In this document: one piece after another, positions 1-10,935 of the stretch
How positions within the stretch are numbered: position 1 is the stretch's first letter
How the letters are laid out: every line of letters begins with the position of its first letter
Assembly: GCA_004014935.1 (NCBI GenBank)
Contig: CP025323.1
Coordinates: forward strand, 1,798,001-1,862,000
Source: Saccharomycopsis malanga
Lineage: Eukaryota > Ascomycota > Saccharomycetes > Ascoideales > Saccharomycopsidaceae
Direction of reading: 5' to 3'
DNA: 64,000 nt
Program-made: the position numbers and the translations under genes
The notes under the pieces: generated by a model
What the model was told of the DNA's origin: nothing
Database searches by the model: none
Seen by the model: only the letters and a program-made list of their open reading frames with translations

Positions 1-3000
1 ATCCTTTGGGGAAATGAGCAAAACGTAAGCCATCCGTTTTACTTTCAAAATCTTGGAATTGGTTTCACCCTCGCTCCAGTTGAACAAGGCAGCCGAATTA
101 TTGTTCGAAGCTTGCAATTTCGCTACAAACTCGCCAGCTTTGTCTTTGTCATCATCTAGCCAGCTGTACACTACCAGCGACCATGTTGTTTTAATGTACA
201 GATCGTTGATGTTTGTATGGAAAAATCCAGAATCAGTGTAGATGTCGTAAACAAGCGACCGCCACACACGGTTTCCAGTTCTACAGGGCAGGGCGGAAAT
301 GGCGGCAACAAGTTCCATAATATCGTGCGGCATCTCAGATACCTTGTGGGCTTTAAGTGCTGGCTGGATGATGTTTACGATGACAGATGTGATAGCACTG
401 GTTGCACGGTCTGTCTCCATAAGAATCGGATTGTTCAACTCTGGAATAATCGCAACTAGGTTGCTGTAAAGAGCTTCGTCGTCCAATTCAGTGGTTTCTT
501 TGTAAACGGCGGCGCCGTCATCTAATGGTACTTGTTCAGAGGTTCCTTTTGTAGCACTATTGGACAAGGCAAAAGATAAGATTCTTGCAAAGTTGTCGCA
601 AAGCTCTTTTCTGACCTTTTTCTGTTCTCCAAACTTGGTTTTGCTCACACGTTCTGTCAACACGCTGACAAACCGAAGTATACAAGGTAAGGCCGTTTTG
701 TAGTTGGCAGGAGTACTACTAACATCTTTCAAAAAGCTCAACGACTCACCATATACGTCTTCTACAACCGCAATATCCAAAGACTGCAAATAGCGCACTA
801 GAAAACGCCCCAATTGCTTGGTGCCAAACTTGTAGCTGGTCTTGTAAACTCCACGCGCGGCATCTGGGTTGAGCACTCTATTGAGGGACTCAAACACATG
901 AGGAATTGTGAGCTGCGGCCGCGAGTTGTCAAGTATGTGAAGTATTTTGAACAAAGAAACCGTCATGTCGTTGGCCATTAAGGTATGCAACACCTGCAAT
1001 GGTTCTACAAGATACAACTTTTCCATAAAGCTGCGAGACTTGTACTTAATTTTGGAAGCAACCGATTCGGTTGATTTTGCAGAGTCCAACTCCGCGTGTT
1101 TGGTTTCAATCTTACTGGCATAATGTGTACGTTGTTCTCCCCATAGCCAAATGGAAAAACATGTTTTTACGGTGCTTTCAAATGCTAGCAACACCGTGTA
1201 TCGGTTGGTTTCCTCAAATCCGCTGTCTGCAGGCGACTCGACCGAAAACACGCCTGACATGACAGATGTTAAAAAGCCTGGATCCGTATTGGAAATACGT
1301 GCGGGTTTTGGTTTTGCTTCGCTGGCTGCCAAATACATATGGCTGTAATTGAGAAGCTCTTCTAGCCCTTTCAAAAGATGCTCCATTGCCTGGTCGGGAT
1401 TGTCAATGGACAAATGTTCAATAGACTGGTCTTTGATAGAATGGAAAAAGCGTGCCACTGCAGCACACATTGCTTCTGTCAACGGAAGAAGCACTTGGAA
1501 GATACAATCGCTGAGATTGAGCAAGTTTTCAACTAGCAAAGACACCCAATGTTTGTACACCAATGTGTTTTTAGCATAGCCCAAAGAAAATATCAAATAT
1601 TCGATGTAATTAAGCTGCTGGCCTGACAATTCGCGCCGCACCGGGGTTTCCAAATCAATGCTGAAAAGCGACAACTTGGTATTCTTATGATGTGCCTTAT
1701 GGACAAGCGAAGATATCAAATCAAAGAATTGAACGGCAACCAACTGGTCAACAGTGGTGTTGGCAGTGACATTTTTTGACGAATTGTTTTTCAAACTTGT
1801 GTATGAAACTTCTATCAAATCTCCTACAATGTCGTCTATATTAACTTCGGTACTATCCAACAAAAGAGATAATAATTTTAAGCAAGATAGGGTTGCTCTG
1901 TTGAAACTCTCGCTTTCAAATATTTCCCAGGCTGGAGTGTTCTGAGGCCCTGGATCCAATCGTAGAAACGACAAGGCTACGTGCAAAAGGAGCTCCTTGT
2001 AAGTAGCAATGTCTTGACCAATCAAGTCTATTTGAGTGATTTCATTGTTCACGCATTCTAGAACTTTTGGCTGGTTGACTTCAAAAATATGAATCATTGT
2101 TTCCAAATGATATCTGAAAATGTCAAAGTCATCTATCAAATTAATCTTATTACTATTGAGAAAATGGAAGTCCAACAACGGAACAGTGACCATGTTGAAC
2201 AATCTATCATGATCTTCTGTATGTAAGATGCTGTCGATCCAGTCATTGATCACAAGATGGTTGCTATTTTTACGACTCAACTCGTCTAGTATTATATATA
2301 ACGGTCTGCGCATTATGACATTGGTAGCACTGGTGCCTGTCCACAATATCTTTGCCACTTTTATGATTTTACTGAAACTGTTTTCATAATGTAGTTTTGA
2401 AAGCAATGCTGAGATGCCTGACTCTATATACTCTGGCTGCACGGCCAACTCCAAGTTTAAAAGGAATGAAGTTGCTTCTACTTGGTACTTGTTGGATGGA
2501 AGAAGCAAGACATTATAGAGAAGTTCTATTGCAAGTTTTAATAGGTTAATCTTTTCACTGGTGCGTGTGACAAGCTTTGAGAACAACGTGGCAATTCCAA
2601 AGGTGATTGAAACGTATTCATCATCTACACATTGGTCGCTTTCCGTTACTAGATTGGTGCTGGTCCCAAGACTATAATAGTCAAGTATAAGGTTCCGGTC
2701 AAAACTGGAACTTAAGACATTGATATTCTGATGGCGGTCAAGCAAAGAGTGTGCTTTGGAAACCACAAGAACATTTAGACCATTATTGCCCGACAAAAGG
2801 TTTGTTTCCTGTGGAAACTTTTCAAGAACATCTATATATAATCTGCAATATGTGTAAAAGTGGATACACTCCTCTGGAATCTGAAGAGATTTACTGACGA
2901 GATATGTAAATAGTATAAATATTGATGGGCCAGTGTCCGCTGGGGCTTCCCCGCCTTTTTTGTAGAAACTCTTGACTTTTTGATAGGTGTCTTTGGTAAA

Positions 3001-4662
3001 CTTGTTGAGTCTCTGGTTGAACGCTTCATCGCCATCCCGAAGGATCTCATCGCTAGGTTCAGACATGCGATAAATGCTGCTGGGAATAACGTCAACAAGT
3101 TCTGTAACAACTTCAAATAGAGTTTCGGTGTCCAACGCGGTTCCATAATGGTCAAGTTTCAACACAAGCAAGGATATCAAAAGTAAAGGCAAATGGTTTG
3201 TAAGCATATCTTCTTCATTCACATTGAAACTGGTGATAATGAACAATATAAGTTTGAGATTGGCATTGAGTTCTGCAACAGTCTCTATATTATCTATCAA
3301 CAGGAAACAAGTTGACCAGATAGTCATTGATTCAATAGTATCAAAAAATGCAGAAGCGCTTTTAAACAATTCGTCGTAATTACTATTCAGTTCAACATTG
3401 TCTACGCCTATTGGCGCTAGCTCCTTATTATCTACTACTTTTTGACTTTCAAATAGTGATCTTTGTACAGATTTCAAAAAGGGAACAAATATCTCAGACG
3501 TTATTAAGATACCAATTTCCCATTTGTCCATAAACGCCAAGCTTACCTTATAACCTCTAATTCTGTCTTCCAAATAAGCCGAGTTAATCAATTTCAAGAA
3601 ACCATTGATTAAATAACGCTGACCATACTTGGTAAAGTATTGAATTCTACTATTTGACTTTTCGTCGGAAGACGTTGGCGTGGAGATGGAATCATCAGTT
3701 CCCAACAACCAATTCCACAATCTTCTATTCAATGACATGTCTTTGCGTAATACAGTAAGACAAGCACTCATTATTAATCTTTCTACATCATCAGAAGAGC
3801 TTTTCTCTACTAACACTACAGATTTCAACTTGAGTTTAGATATCATCAAGTCAAAGAAACCACGCTGGACAAGGATCTGGTCATCATCTAAACTTTGACA
3901 AAACGCTCGGATAAGTAAACCAGTTTCTTGGGCGACCGCGACCGCGGCCTCTACACTTAACGCGTCATCGAGCGGGGTGAAGTCCGGCATATGCTTGTTG
4001 CACCACACCAATGCGCCAAGCCTTCTGTCCGGGCTGGTTACTATTACAACGAAGCAACACTGCCAAAAATGGGAGCCGTCATGAATGTTGCGCTGCAACT
4101 TTTCGATAAGCTGCATGACCGCGTCAAATGATTCAGATGTCTCGTCATCAATCCCCGGAAGCAAACTCAATAATAATGCCTTGGTAAGTATCTTTAAATA
4201 GTTGGGAGGGAGTTCTAGTATGTATCTATCGAATAATTCGATTAAAGAAGGCTTGACACTGATGGAAGCGTACGACATCAAGGGAAGAAGCCCTGGGATC
4301 CAAAGATTAGCTTGTTGAGCTAAAAGCGCTTGTCCCAACATCTTAAATATACATTCATATACCTCCAAAGTCTTGCGGTGCACTCCACTGGGTAATGTAG
4401 TTGATAAACACTTTGATAAACATCGTGAAATCTGGACAGAATGAGGAATCCAATGTGACTTACTATGTGACTGAAGCGCTTTTAATAACCGCGTAAGAAA
4501 TGAAATATAATCTGCCCATTCAATCGAGGAATCGAAATTTGTAAGCGACTTTTCAATTGATGCTATATACTTTTTGTCTTTCGAATCAAGTTTCTCTGGA
4601 CTCACAAGATTGTTTAGGGTCGACTCAAGCTCCATGTATCTTTTCTTAGGAAGCAGCGTCAT
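1..4662 (-). CDS. DOP1: Dopey-family trafficking protein Dop1, N-terminal 1,554 residues (runs off the left edge)
   Basis: The minus-strand frame is open from an ATG at 4662 to base 1 (4662 = 3 x 1554), which is why no closed ORF marks it. The N-terminus matches yeast Dop1: an ENWADYI-like segment here reading SIEWADYISFL at about residues 43-53, then PSGVHRKTLEVYE, the WIPGLLPLMSYASISVK block and LLPGIDDETSE. These belong to the conserved Dopey N-terminal domain. Dop1 is a large helical-repeat peripheral membrane protein that works with Mon2 and the flippase Neo1 in endosome-to-Golgi recycling and in Golgi and ER organisation; it is essential in Saccharomyces cerevisiae. S. cerevisiae Dop1 is about 1,700 residues, so some 150 C-terminal residues should lie outside the window. 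I spot-checked several lines in frame and found no stop. Short ORFs within it on either strand are shadows. Confidence 0.93.
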   Translation of the reverse strand, partial: MTLLPKKRYMELESTLNNLVSPEKLDSKDKKYIASIEKSLTNFDSSIEWADYISFLTRLLKALQSHSKSHWIPHSVQISRCLSKCLSTTLPSGVHRKTLEVYECIFKMLGQALLAQQANLWIPGLLPLMSYASISVKPSLIELFDRYILELPPNYLKILTKALLLSLLPGIDDETSESFDAVMQLIEKLQRNIHDGSHFWQCCFVVIVTSPDRRLGALVWCNKHMPDFTPLDDALSVEAAVAVAQETGLLIRAFCQSLDDDQILVQRGFFDLMISKLKLKSVVLVEKSSSDDVERLIMSACLTVLRKDMSLNRRLWNWLLGTDDSISTPTSSDEKSNSRIQYFTKYGQRYLINGFLKLINSAYLEDRIRGYKVSLAFMDKWEIGILITSEIFVPFLKSVQRSLFESQKVVDNKELAPIGVDNVELNSNYDELFKSASAFFDTIESMTIWSTCFLLIDNIETVAELNANLKLILFIITSFNVNEEDMLTNHLPLLLISLLVLKLDHYGTALDTETLFEVVTELVDVIPSSIYRMSEPSDEILRDGDEAFNQRLNKFTKDTYQKVKSFYKKGGEAPADTGPSIFILFTYLVSKSLQIPEECIHFYTYCRLYIDVLEKFPQETNLLSGNNGLNVLVVSKAHSLLDRHQNINVLSSSFDRNLILDYYSLGTSTNLVTESDQCVDDEYVSITFGIATLFSKLVTRTSEKINLLKLAIELLYNVLLLPSNKYQVEATSFLLNLELAVQPEYIESGISALLSKLHYENSFSKIIKVAKILWTGTSATNVIMRRPLYIILDELSRKNSNHLVINDWIDSILHTEDHDRLFNMVTVPLLDFHFLNSNKINLIDDFDIFRYHLETMIHIFEVNQPKVLECVNNEITQIDLIGQDIATYKELLLHVALSFLRLDPGPQNTPAWEIFESESFNRATLSCLKLLSLLLDSTEVNIDDIVGDLIEVSYTSLKNNSSKNVTANTTVDQLVAVQFFDLISSLVHKAHHKNTKLSLFSIDLETPVRRELSGQQLNYIEYLIFSLGYAKNTLVYKHWVSLLVENLLNLSDCIFQVLLPLTEAMCAAVARFFHSIKDQSIEHLSIDNPDQAMEHLLKGLEELLNYSHMYLAASEAKPKPARISNTDPGFLTSVMSGVFSVESPADSGFEETNRYTVLLAFESTVKTCFSIWLWGEQRTHYASKIETKHAELDSAKSTESVASKIKYKSRSFMEKLYLVEPLQVLHTLMANDMTVSLFKILHILDNSRPQLTIPHVFESLNRVLNPDAARGVYKTSYKFGTKQLGRFLVRYLQSLDIAVVEDVYGESLSFLKDVSSTPANYKTALPCILRFVSVLTERVSKTKFGEQKKVRKELCDNFARILSFALSNSATKGTSEQVPLDDGAAVYKETTELDDEALYSNLVAIIPELNNPILMETDRATSAITSVIVNIIQPALKAHKVSEMPHDIMELVAAISALPCRTGNRVWRSLVYDIYTDSGFFHTNINDLYIKTTWSLVVYSWLDDDKDKAGEFVAKLQASNNNSAALFNWSEGETNSKILKVKRMAYVLLISPKD

Positions 4663-4862
4663 TACCACCGTTTAGACAATTGTACATTCACACTTTATGC
4701 TTGTTTGGTATAACTTGTCTATCAAATACGATGAGCTTAAAGACGTCATCCAGCCTACTTTTATATATTTCAACGTGGCAAGCACTCAGGGGTGCGCGAA
4801 CCCTCTTCCTAATGAAGTACACCAAATGTATTTAACCAGTCTTTGGCCATATTAATGAACTT

Positions 4863-5057
4863 AATAATCTTATATTTCAAGCCCAGTACATATCAGTTCC
4901 GTATGTACGCGCTATGTCTGAGGGGACTTGGTAAACCCCAGTGGGAAAAAACCCAAGTGTCCCAGTCATTGTAAACTTCTCGCTAGCTTTTCTGAACACC
5001 CGATGGGTTGGAAAGTAAGCACTAGACTTTTGTCTAGGTCGTATTTCAGACAGTTGC
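4863..5057 (-). mobile_element. 5'-truncated LINE insertion with 14-bp target duplication
   Basis: About 195 bp, nearly identical to the 3' end of the LINE whose tail lies at 22430-22650 and in opposite orientation to it. It is flanked by perfect 14-bp copies of ATATTAATGAACTT at 4849-4862 and 5058-5071. Severe 5' truncation and a long target-site duplication are the signature of target-primed reverse transcription. High similarity to the LINE end implies a fairly recent insertion. It lies in the region upstream of DOP1, about 200 bp from its start codon. Confidence 0.85.
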
Positions 5058-5071
5058 ATATTAATGAACTT

Positions 5072-6205
5072 CTGGGCATAATAGACCTGCAACTAACATA
5101 AAGATGTGTTGTAAAAACTAGTCAATCAATATATAAAATTATATTGAAAAATAGGATAGGTTTCCTGAACAATAACCATTATTTAAAATCGAACAAGAAG
5201 AATAATATCCAATCGTAACTAAATGTAATACAATGTTTGATTATGTTACAGTTTTTGTCATTGCTAGGTAATTAAATAGCAATCACTTTATCTTCCAAAA
5301 AATATCAGTTGTAGGCTAATAGCATTGATAGGCTATATGCCATAAAATATTCCTAAGCAAACAAAATTCAAAAGTATTCTACAAACTCCTCGAAAGATGT
5401 TTCTGAAGCACTTCCCTTCCTGGCCTGCTTCAGCTTATATGAAACTATCCAAACTAGAAATTTTTTTTTTTTTCATAAAAAAAAAGGTATTCAACAAACC
5501 AAGAAACTCAACAGCAATACAAAAATTTGTAGATGTAACAGAAACAAACAATTTTGGATACAGCTAAAAAGACGTTGTAAAATACCATTGAATTCTACCT
5601 TTCAAAGTTAAATTAATACTTTTCATTCTCTCCATATTGTGTGAATTTATGAACGAGTGGCGCACAGTGGACAAAAATTGCAAATTGAAATTCTCATGGT
5701 GAGGAAAGGGTGAGCGATGGTATTTGGCTTGAAAATGATGCTTTTTAACTAGTTTCAGGAATATTTGAAGAAACTATTCAGCCAATTATTCATGGCAGTT
5801 TGTCTGCGGTTCACTTAGTCTTGTTTCTGAGTTTCTTTGTTTGTTCAGTATCAATTTGAATTGTAATCGCTTCGTAAGTGTGTTTTTTATAGGTTTCCTT
5901 GAATAAGCTGAACTAATAGTTATTGTAGACCATGATATCAATGTTTTGATCATGACGTATTGGCATCAATACTTTAAATCTATTATCGTATCATCCAAAC
6001 TATCATAATCACCTCTCTACAAAGCTTTCCAATAATTTGCTAAGAACCAATTTTGAACTGTACGTTCAGTTTGTATTGAAATACCTGCATTATCATACCC
6101 CAACAAGTGCTAAAACTAAGCATTGAGAATGGATCAAGACTAAAAAACTACACACATAGTACCGTTTACAAATTTATTATCTAATATACAAATACAAGCA
6201 GTTCT
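5072..6205. other. Intergenic DNA between the DOP1 promoter and the HDA1 3' end
   Basis: No gene, repeat copy or RNA gene is recognised. The stretch is AT-rich with short A and T homopolymers (for example 5459-5486). It must hold the HDA1 3' UTR and terminator (right part) and distal DOP1 promoter sequence (left part). Confidence 0.5.
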
Positions 6206-8626
6206 CTATTGCTCGCTGTCACTTCCGCTGTCGCTGTCACTAAATTCCTCCAAGGTGTCCAAGACAAAATCGATTGCCTCGGCATAGTTTTCCTGGAAAA
6301 CCTCGTACAAATTGTCGCCCAGGGCGCTTTTGAGGACACGGCCAAACTTCTTTCTTGGTCTTTTTACATAGTTATCATTATTGTCCCATACAGGATGTTT
6401 CTGGGAGGCAAATACAAGACTATTTTTGTAGAACCAATCGGACAAATTCTCATCGATCAAGGGAATGATTGGCCGCAATTGATTATGAGAATTTAAAAAG
6501 TTTATTGAACAAGCACGCTCGATTTTCCCTTTGGTGATTCCCAATGTCTTGTCGGTGGTTATTTGCAGGGTGCCGTTAGTGGTTTCGGAGTCAAAGGCGG
6601 TGTTGACGACCTGGCGATGGCCTAGCAAGTAGACAATGCCATTGTAGGAGTCACCGATTCCAAAGAATACAAGGTTTTTCAAATTTGTAAAGAATTTGAG
6701 ATAATTGTCCCATAGATAAAGAAGCAATTCCTGAGAATACAAGATATTATTATATTCTTCATTTGGACGCAATGTTTTAATGTCGTCTGTTTTTTCATTG
6801 CTGTTGGTGATAGCAGTGGGCACCAGTACATCTATAAGACCGTACTTTTTTTCGTTGACAACCCAGTTGACAAGTTTGTCTGTGGGATCGATGTAAACTG
6901 AGGAATAAGATTCTAAACTGCCATATAAGGGATCAACATGGCCGTAAATTTCAAATGGATCATGCACCAATACACAAATGGTTTCTTGCTGGAAGATGTC
7001 AGGGGATGCCAAGAGCTGATTGTCAAATGATTGCAGGGAGGCATGGACAGTAAAAGAACGTGCGGCATCTGCTGGATCATTCAATAGCATTGGCAAATTA
7101 ATTAGAGCATATTTGTCCTTAAGATGTACAGATTGATGTAGTCTTACGGCATCTGACAAACAAACACTGTTATTAAGAGCACTATCATCGTTCTTGCCAT
7201 CGTCGGTTTTATTTTTATAATTGACAATATTATTGTCACTAATGGCTGCAAACCCTGGCCGCATACTTTTCCAATACCTACTTTGGAATTCTTTTACTTT
7301 ATGTATGGTTTCCACAGCCGCAGTGCTTGGAATGTGTGTTTTCAATTCTTCGGGAGGCTCGCCAAGCAACGCTTTTGCCACGGCTAGCGCGCTTATGCTG
7401 ATGCTGTCCAAGTTGTAGCCACCTTCTAGCGCAACACACAAATGGCCCCGCGCCAAGTTCTTGAGAAGATTCAACATGTGGCCATAGCACCCAGGGCTTA
7501 CATGGCATTGTCCAATCATGTCGCCGTCCGCAGCATCAAACCCAGATGAGACCAACACCAAATCCGGGTTGAATTCAAGACAAATAGGGATAATTACATT
7601 ATTGAACGCATAAATGTAGTCAGCATCACCCATGCCACCAGTAGGCCATGGGATATTGACATTAAACCCTTCGCCAGGCCCTTCACCTGCTTGGTCATAA
7701 TCCCCTGCCGGCGTTCCGGGATAGTAGCGACCCAACTCAAACCGATGTAAGGATATATAAAGAACCCGAGGGTCAGAGTAAAAACACTTTTGCGTGCCAT
7801 TGCCATGATGGACGTCCCAGTCAAGGATTACAATGCGACGCACCGCTTCACTATAGTGACGAAGAATGTTTTTCGCTGCCACTGCCACATTGGAGAACAA
7901 GCAAAACCCTCCCGGGGCTTCTGGTTCTGAATGATGGCCTGGCGGTCTCACTATAGCAAATGAGTTCTTGACACGGCCTTCTACAACCGCTTTACACGCC
8001 TCAATGACACCTCCGCACGACAATTTGGCGCAGAAAAACGAATCATGGTTGAAATAAACAGAATCGCCTGTCTCAGTGATCTTGAGTAGTTGCTCCTTTG
8101 TCATCGACGTTGTTTCTTTCAAAAAATTCAAATGTTCTTTAGTGTGAACTTCAAGAATTTCCTCCTCGCTAGCTTCTCTGATTGGAATCTTCACCATCAA
8201 ATCGCCAATCTCGTCTGACCCAGACAACGTCGGGTCGCTTATCAAGCCTTCCTCGGCCAATATCTTGTATATTCTGTATATTCTACGCGGGTCCTCCGGG
8301 TGGGGATCTATATATTCATAATAGGAGGTAAAGATCTTTGCATGGTACCGCATCCGAACGTCATAACAAATACCCGTTTTCAACGGAATATAGCGCAAAT
8401 TGGGCTTCCGAGAAGGGACAATCACCATGTTTTGTGGATATTTCACCTCACTTATCCCATAGGTTTTCACTACAGGGTCATTTTTCGTAATTCGCTTGTT
8501 CAGATCCTCTTGATATTCCTCCTCATATTTTCTCTTCTCACTAAATTTCATTTCCTTTTCATTCTCCCCATTCAAAAACACAGCCTCCTTTGTAGCTTCG
8601 CTCTTAACATCACCATCGTTCGACAT
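6206..8626 (-). CDS. HDA1: Class II histone deacetylase Hda1
   Basis: 806 residues with the two-part architecture of yeast Hda1. A class II deacetylase domain spans about residues 85-440 and an Arb2-type C-terminal domain about 520-760, ending in an acidic serine tail (FSDSDSGSDSEQ). Catalytic features are all present: RPPGHH with His231-His232, the zinc ligands in DWDVHHGNG (Asp271, His273), SSGFDAADGD (Asp364) and the EGGYN loop at 401-405. Hda1 is the zinc-dependent, nuclear catalytic subunit of the Hda1-Hda2-Hda3 complex, which deacetylates H3 and H2B and represses transcription, including of subtelomeric and stress genes. S. cerevisiae Hda1 is 706 residues; the extra length here is mostly N-terminal charged sequence. 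The first in-frame ATG is taken as start. It is transcribed in the same direction as DOP1 but 1.5 kb away. Confidence 0.96.
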   Translation of the reverse strand: MSNDGDVKSEATKEAVFLNGENEKEMKFSEKRKYEEEYQEDLNKRITKNDPVVKTYGISEVKYPQNMVIVPSRKPNLRYIPLKTGICYDVRMRYHAKIFTSYYEYIDPHPEDPRRIYRIYKILAEEGLISDPTLSGSDEIGDLMVKIPIREASEEEILEVHTKEHLNFLKETTSMTKEQLLKITETGDSVYFNHDSFFCAKLSCGGVIEACKAVVEGRVKNSFAIVRPPGHHSEPEAPGGFCLFSNVAVAAKNILRHYSEAVRRIVILDWDVHHGNGTQKCFYSDPRVLYISLHRFELGRYYPGTPAGDYDQAGEGPGEGFNVNIPWPTGGMGDADYIYAFNNVIIPICLEFNPDLVLVSSGFDAADGDMIGQCHVSPGCYGHMLNLLKNLARGHLCVALEGGYNLDSISISALAVAKALLGEPPEELKTHIPSTAAVETIHKVKEFQSRYWKSMRPGFAAISDNNIVNYKNKTDDGKNDDSALNNSVCLSDAVRLHQSVHLKDKYALINLPMLLNDPADAARSFTVHASLQSFDNQLLASPDIFQQETICVLVHDPFEIYGHVDPLYGSLESYSSVYIDPTDKLVNWVVNEKKYGLIDVLVPTAITNSNEKTDDIKTLRPNEEYNNILYSQELLLYLWDNYLKFFTNLKNLVFFGIGDSYNGIVYLLGHRQVVNTAFDSETTNGTLQITTDKTLGITKGKIERACSINFLNSHNQLRPIIPLIDENLSDWFYKNSLVFASQKHPVWDNNDNYVKRPRKKFGRVLKSALGDNLYEVFQENYAEAIDFVLDTLEEFSDSDSGSDSEQ

Positions 8627-8984
8627 TTTCCACGTATCTTCAACAAACTAACCGCTCTATTGCTTACTATTTCGCTTTGTTTTGGCTGCAATTGGCGTTA
8701 TACTCAAATCTTCATCACCTATATAGACTGCGGGTAACGAACATACCGCGATTTATACACTATTTCCTGACAGTTTCCCTATCAAAAAAACAAGCTTTTT
8801 TGATATTTTAACAATTTACCAGTTGTCTATATAATATGCTGGCTCAAATTTCAAGGGTATATTTGTAGATTTTTTTGAAATATTCTTATTTATTTCGTAT
8901 CTACAGATTTGCTATGAATATAGTTAATAATTGTCAACATTTGAACGAGAAACATCGTTGTTTTTTTTTTCGTTGTTTTCCTGA
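8627..8984 (-). promoter_or_regulatory. HDA1 upstream region
   Basis: AT-rich 358 bp between the HDA1 start codon and the first retroposon to the right. T-runs and TATA-like stretches (8830-8840) are present, but no specific activator site stands out. No gene seen. Confidence 0.4.
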
Positions 8985-9525
8985 ATAATAATAATAATAT
9001 AAATAATAATAGCATATATACTAGAGCCCAATAAATATCAGTTTCTTATATACGCCCCAAGGGGCTTGCTAAAACCAGTGGGGAAAACTCAATAATGTAC
9101 AATCATCATAATTTTCTAATTTAACAAGTCGGGAAGGGTTTGTAACTATCAGCAACGGCTCGGCTTGGAAGTGTGAGTTATACATTGTTTTTTATAGATA
9201 ACACACAATAATTGGTAGGAATATGTGCAATAAGGAGATGTTTAGTTACTAGGTTACTTAACTATTCAATTGTTTTGATATTCTGTTATTTAGTTGTTTG
9301 AAAATTTTAGCTATTCTACTATTTTGTTATTCTATTATTTAGTTATACAAAAGTCCAGGTCGTGTTTCAGACATTTGCACTTGCCTGTGAAATCACGTTC
9401 AGCATCGTAAAAAGCAGCGAGTAAAAGTCTCGTCTTGGGAATCGAACCCGTGTTCCTGTTAGGTCTTATTTTTCTCTTCTCCAAGAGCTCTGACCACTGA
9501 GCCAAATGGCCCAGTGGCCTGGTTT
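8985..9525 (-). mobile_element. tRNA-derived SINE, old copy with an internal AT-rich insertion
   Basis: Read on the minus strand. The head near 9525-9430 carries a pol III A box (GGCTCAGTGGTCAGAGCTC) and a B box (GGGTTCGATTCCC). The body continues to about 9355. The shared LINE/SINE tail resumes at about 9120-9020, and a (TTA)n-type tail ends at 8985. Roughly 200 bp of unrelated AT-rich sequence (about 9150-9350) separates body and tail. Divergence from other copies suggests an old insertion. Confidence 0.75.
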
Positions 9526-9655
9526 TCTAAATGAACCATAAAAAAACGAATAAGAATCAGCAAAACAAAACAGGGGAGCAAAGCAAACAGACAACAATTC
9601 AATCAAATGTAATTAGCCAATCAAACCCCAGAATTACAACCATATAAAAGTTTAA

Positions 9656-9814
<159 letters not shown>

Positions 9815-9922
9815 CTTATATTTTGAACCCAGTACATATCAGTTCCGTATGTACGCGCTATGAAGGGGACTTGGTATAATCCATTGGGGAAAACACAATC
9901 ATGTCCCGGTAAGCATAATGTA
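9815..9922 (-). mobile_element. 5'-truncated LINE/SINE tail
   Basis: About 108 bp matching the shared 3' tail (GTACATATCAGTTCCGTATG and the downstream GGGACTTGGTA block on the plus strand). Only the 3' end of the parent element is present, attached to the TAA tract at 9657-9814. Confidence 0.8.
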
Positions 9923-10079
9923 ATGGAGGTATTAGTTAAATATTCATTTGATGTAAATATTATTTATTCCAACTTCACTTAATATAAGTATTGAATAAAC
10001 AACAACAAAAAATAATAATTGAAATATAGATTAAAAGATAAATGGCAAAAAAATAGAATAAAAATTAAGAATGTAGGCG

Positions 10080-10170
10080 GAAAAAAAAAACTAAAAAAAA
10101 GGCAAGGGACAGAACTCAGCTTCTTATCTCGGTCCAGGTGATACTACTTGTGTTGAGTATCTAGTAACCG
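10080..10170 (-). mobile_element. Fragment of LINE ORF2 3' end
   Basis: On the minus strand this matches the last codons of LINE ORF2 and the start of its 3' UTR (compare 22200-22270), including the segment CTCAACACAAGTAGTATCA. It is short and diverged, so it is an old relic. Confidence 0.65.
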
Positions 10171-10270
10171 TTTAATTAAATAAATAAGAAGTGACCCTAT
10201 CCAATACCTAAATTGAAATAGTCATGTGATTTATAGTCTCTGTATAGCTCAAATACCAAACTATGGACTG

Positions 10271-10340
10271 TATTTTCATGTATTTTCATGTATTTTCATG
10301 TATTTTCATGTATTTTCATGTATTTTCATGTATTTTCATG
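10271..10340 (+). repeat. Perfect tandem decamer, 7 x TATTTTCATG
   Basis: Seven identical 10-bp units run into a 28-bp perfect palindrome that shares the last TCATG. No gene overlaps. Identity of the units implies recent slippage. Confidence 0.95.
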
Positions 10341-10363
10341 TGATACATGCATGTATCACATGA
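10336..10363. repeat. 28-bp perfect palindrome (hairpin/cruciform candidate)
   Basis: The half-site is TCATGTGATACATG, and its exact reverse complement follows with no spacer. It contains ATGCAT at the centre. It could be a dyad-symmetric binding site or just a fold-prone sequence next to the decamer array. Confidence 0.9.
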
Positions 10364-10637
10364 TAGACACATTCCAGTTGAACAATGCAAAAAGTGTTCT
10401 CTGTGTTGAAAAAAATAATTAAAAGAAAGTTTTAAAAGGTTTGAATACGTTTTAGAACTTTCAATGATGACTCATGATGTTCCATCCAGACTAGTTTAAA
10501 TACTTCTAGTTTCCTACATGCAGTAGAACGTTAAGTGCTAACTGAATCACTATAAATTGTTTTAAAATATAGGAACTGCCTCCCCCAGCTTTCTTGTGCT
10601 GTATATTCATTTTTTATATATACAAAATATAGTTAAT

Positions 10638-10935
10638 ATGATTCCAAGTGATAGGATTAGGCCTTGGCTTGTACCGTTATCTAATTATAGAGATTTTGGT
10701 ACTGATGATTATGATACTGAACAAACTAAAGCACAATTACCAATTATTTTGGATGTCTTGCCTTTGTTGGTACCCAATGGCGTTACTGGAGCTGCATTGA
10801 AAACAGTGTCCCATTTCTATGGCTCTGGTCATGCTATGTTCATTTATTTCAAAGAATCCGATCGTTCGATGTCAATTTTTAATATTGTTAGCACTTTATC
10901 TGACTTCCTTGACCACAAATGGCGTGGTAGAGTGT
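10638..10935 (+). mobile_element. Old copia-type gag relic of a diverged element
   Basis: The translated frame resembles the gag region of the Ty5-like copia family in this window (shared D-TEQ-AQLP, GSG-A-FIYFK and LSDFLDHKW patterns) but at low identity. It is therefore a different, older subfamily. Only part of gag is present. It is cut at 10935 by the neighbouring copia element. Fossil. Confidence 0.65.

Noticed and set aside
53-3898. Short plus-strand open frames opposite DOP1
   Set aside because: Antisense shadows of the long DOP1 frame without recognisable domains.
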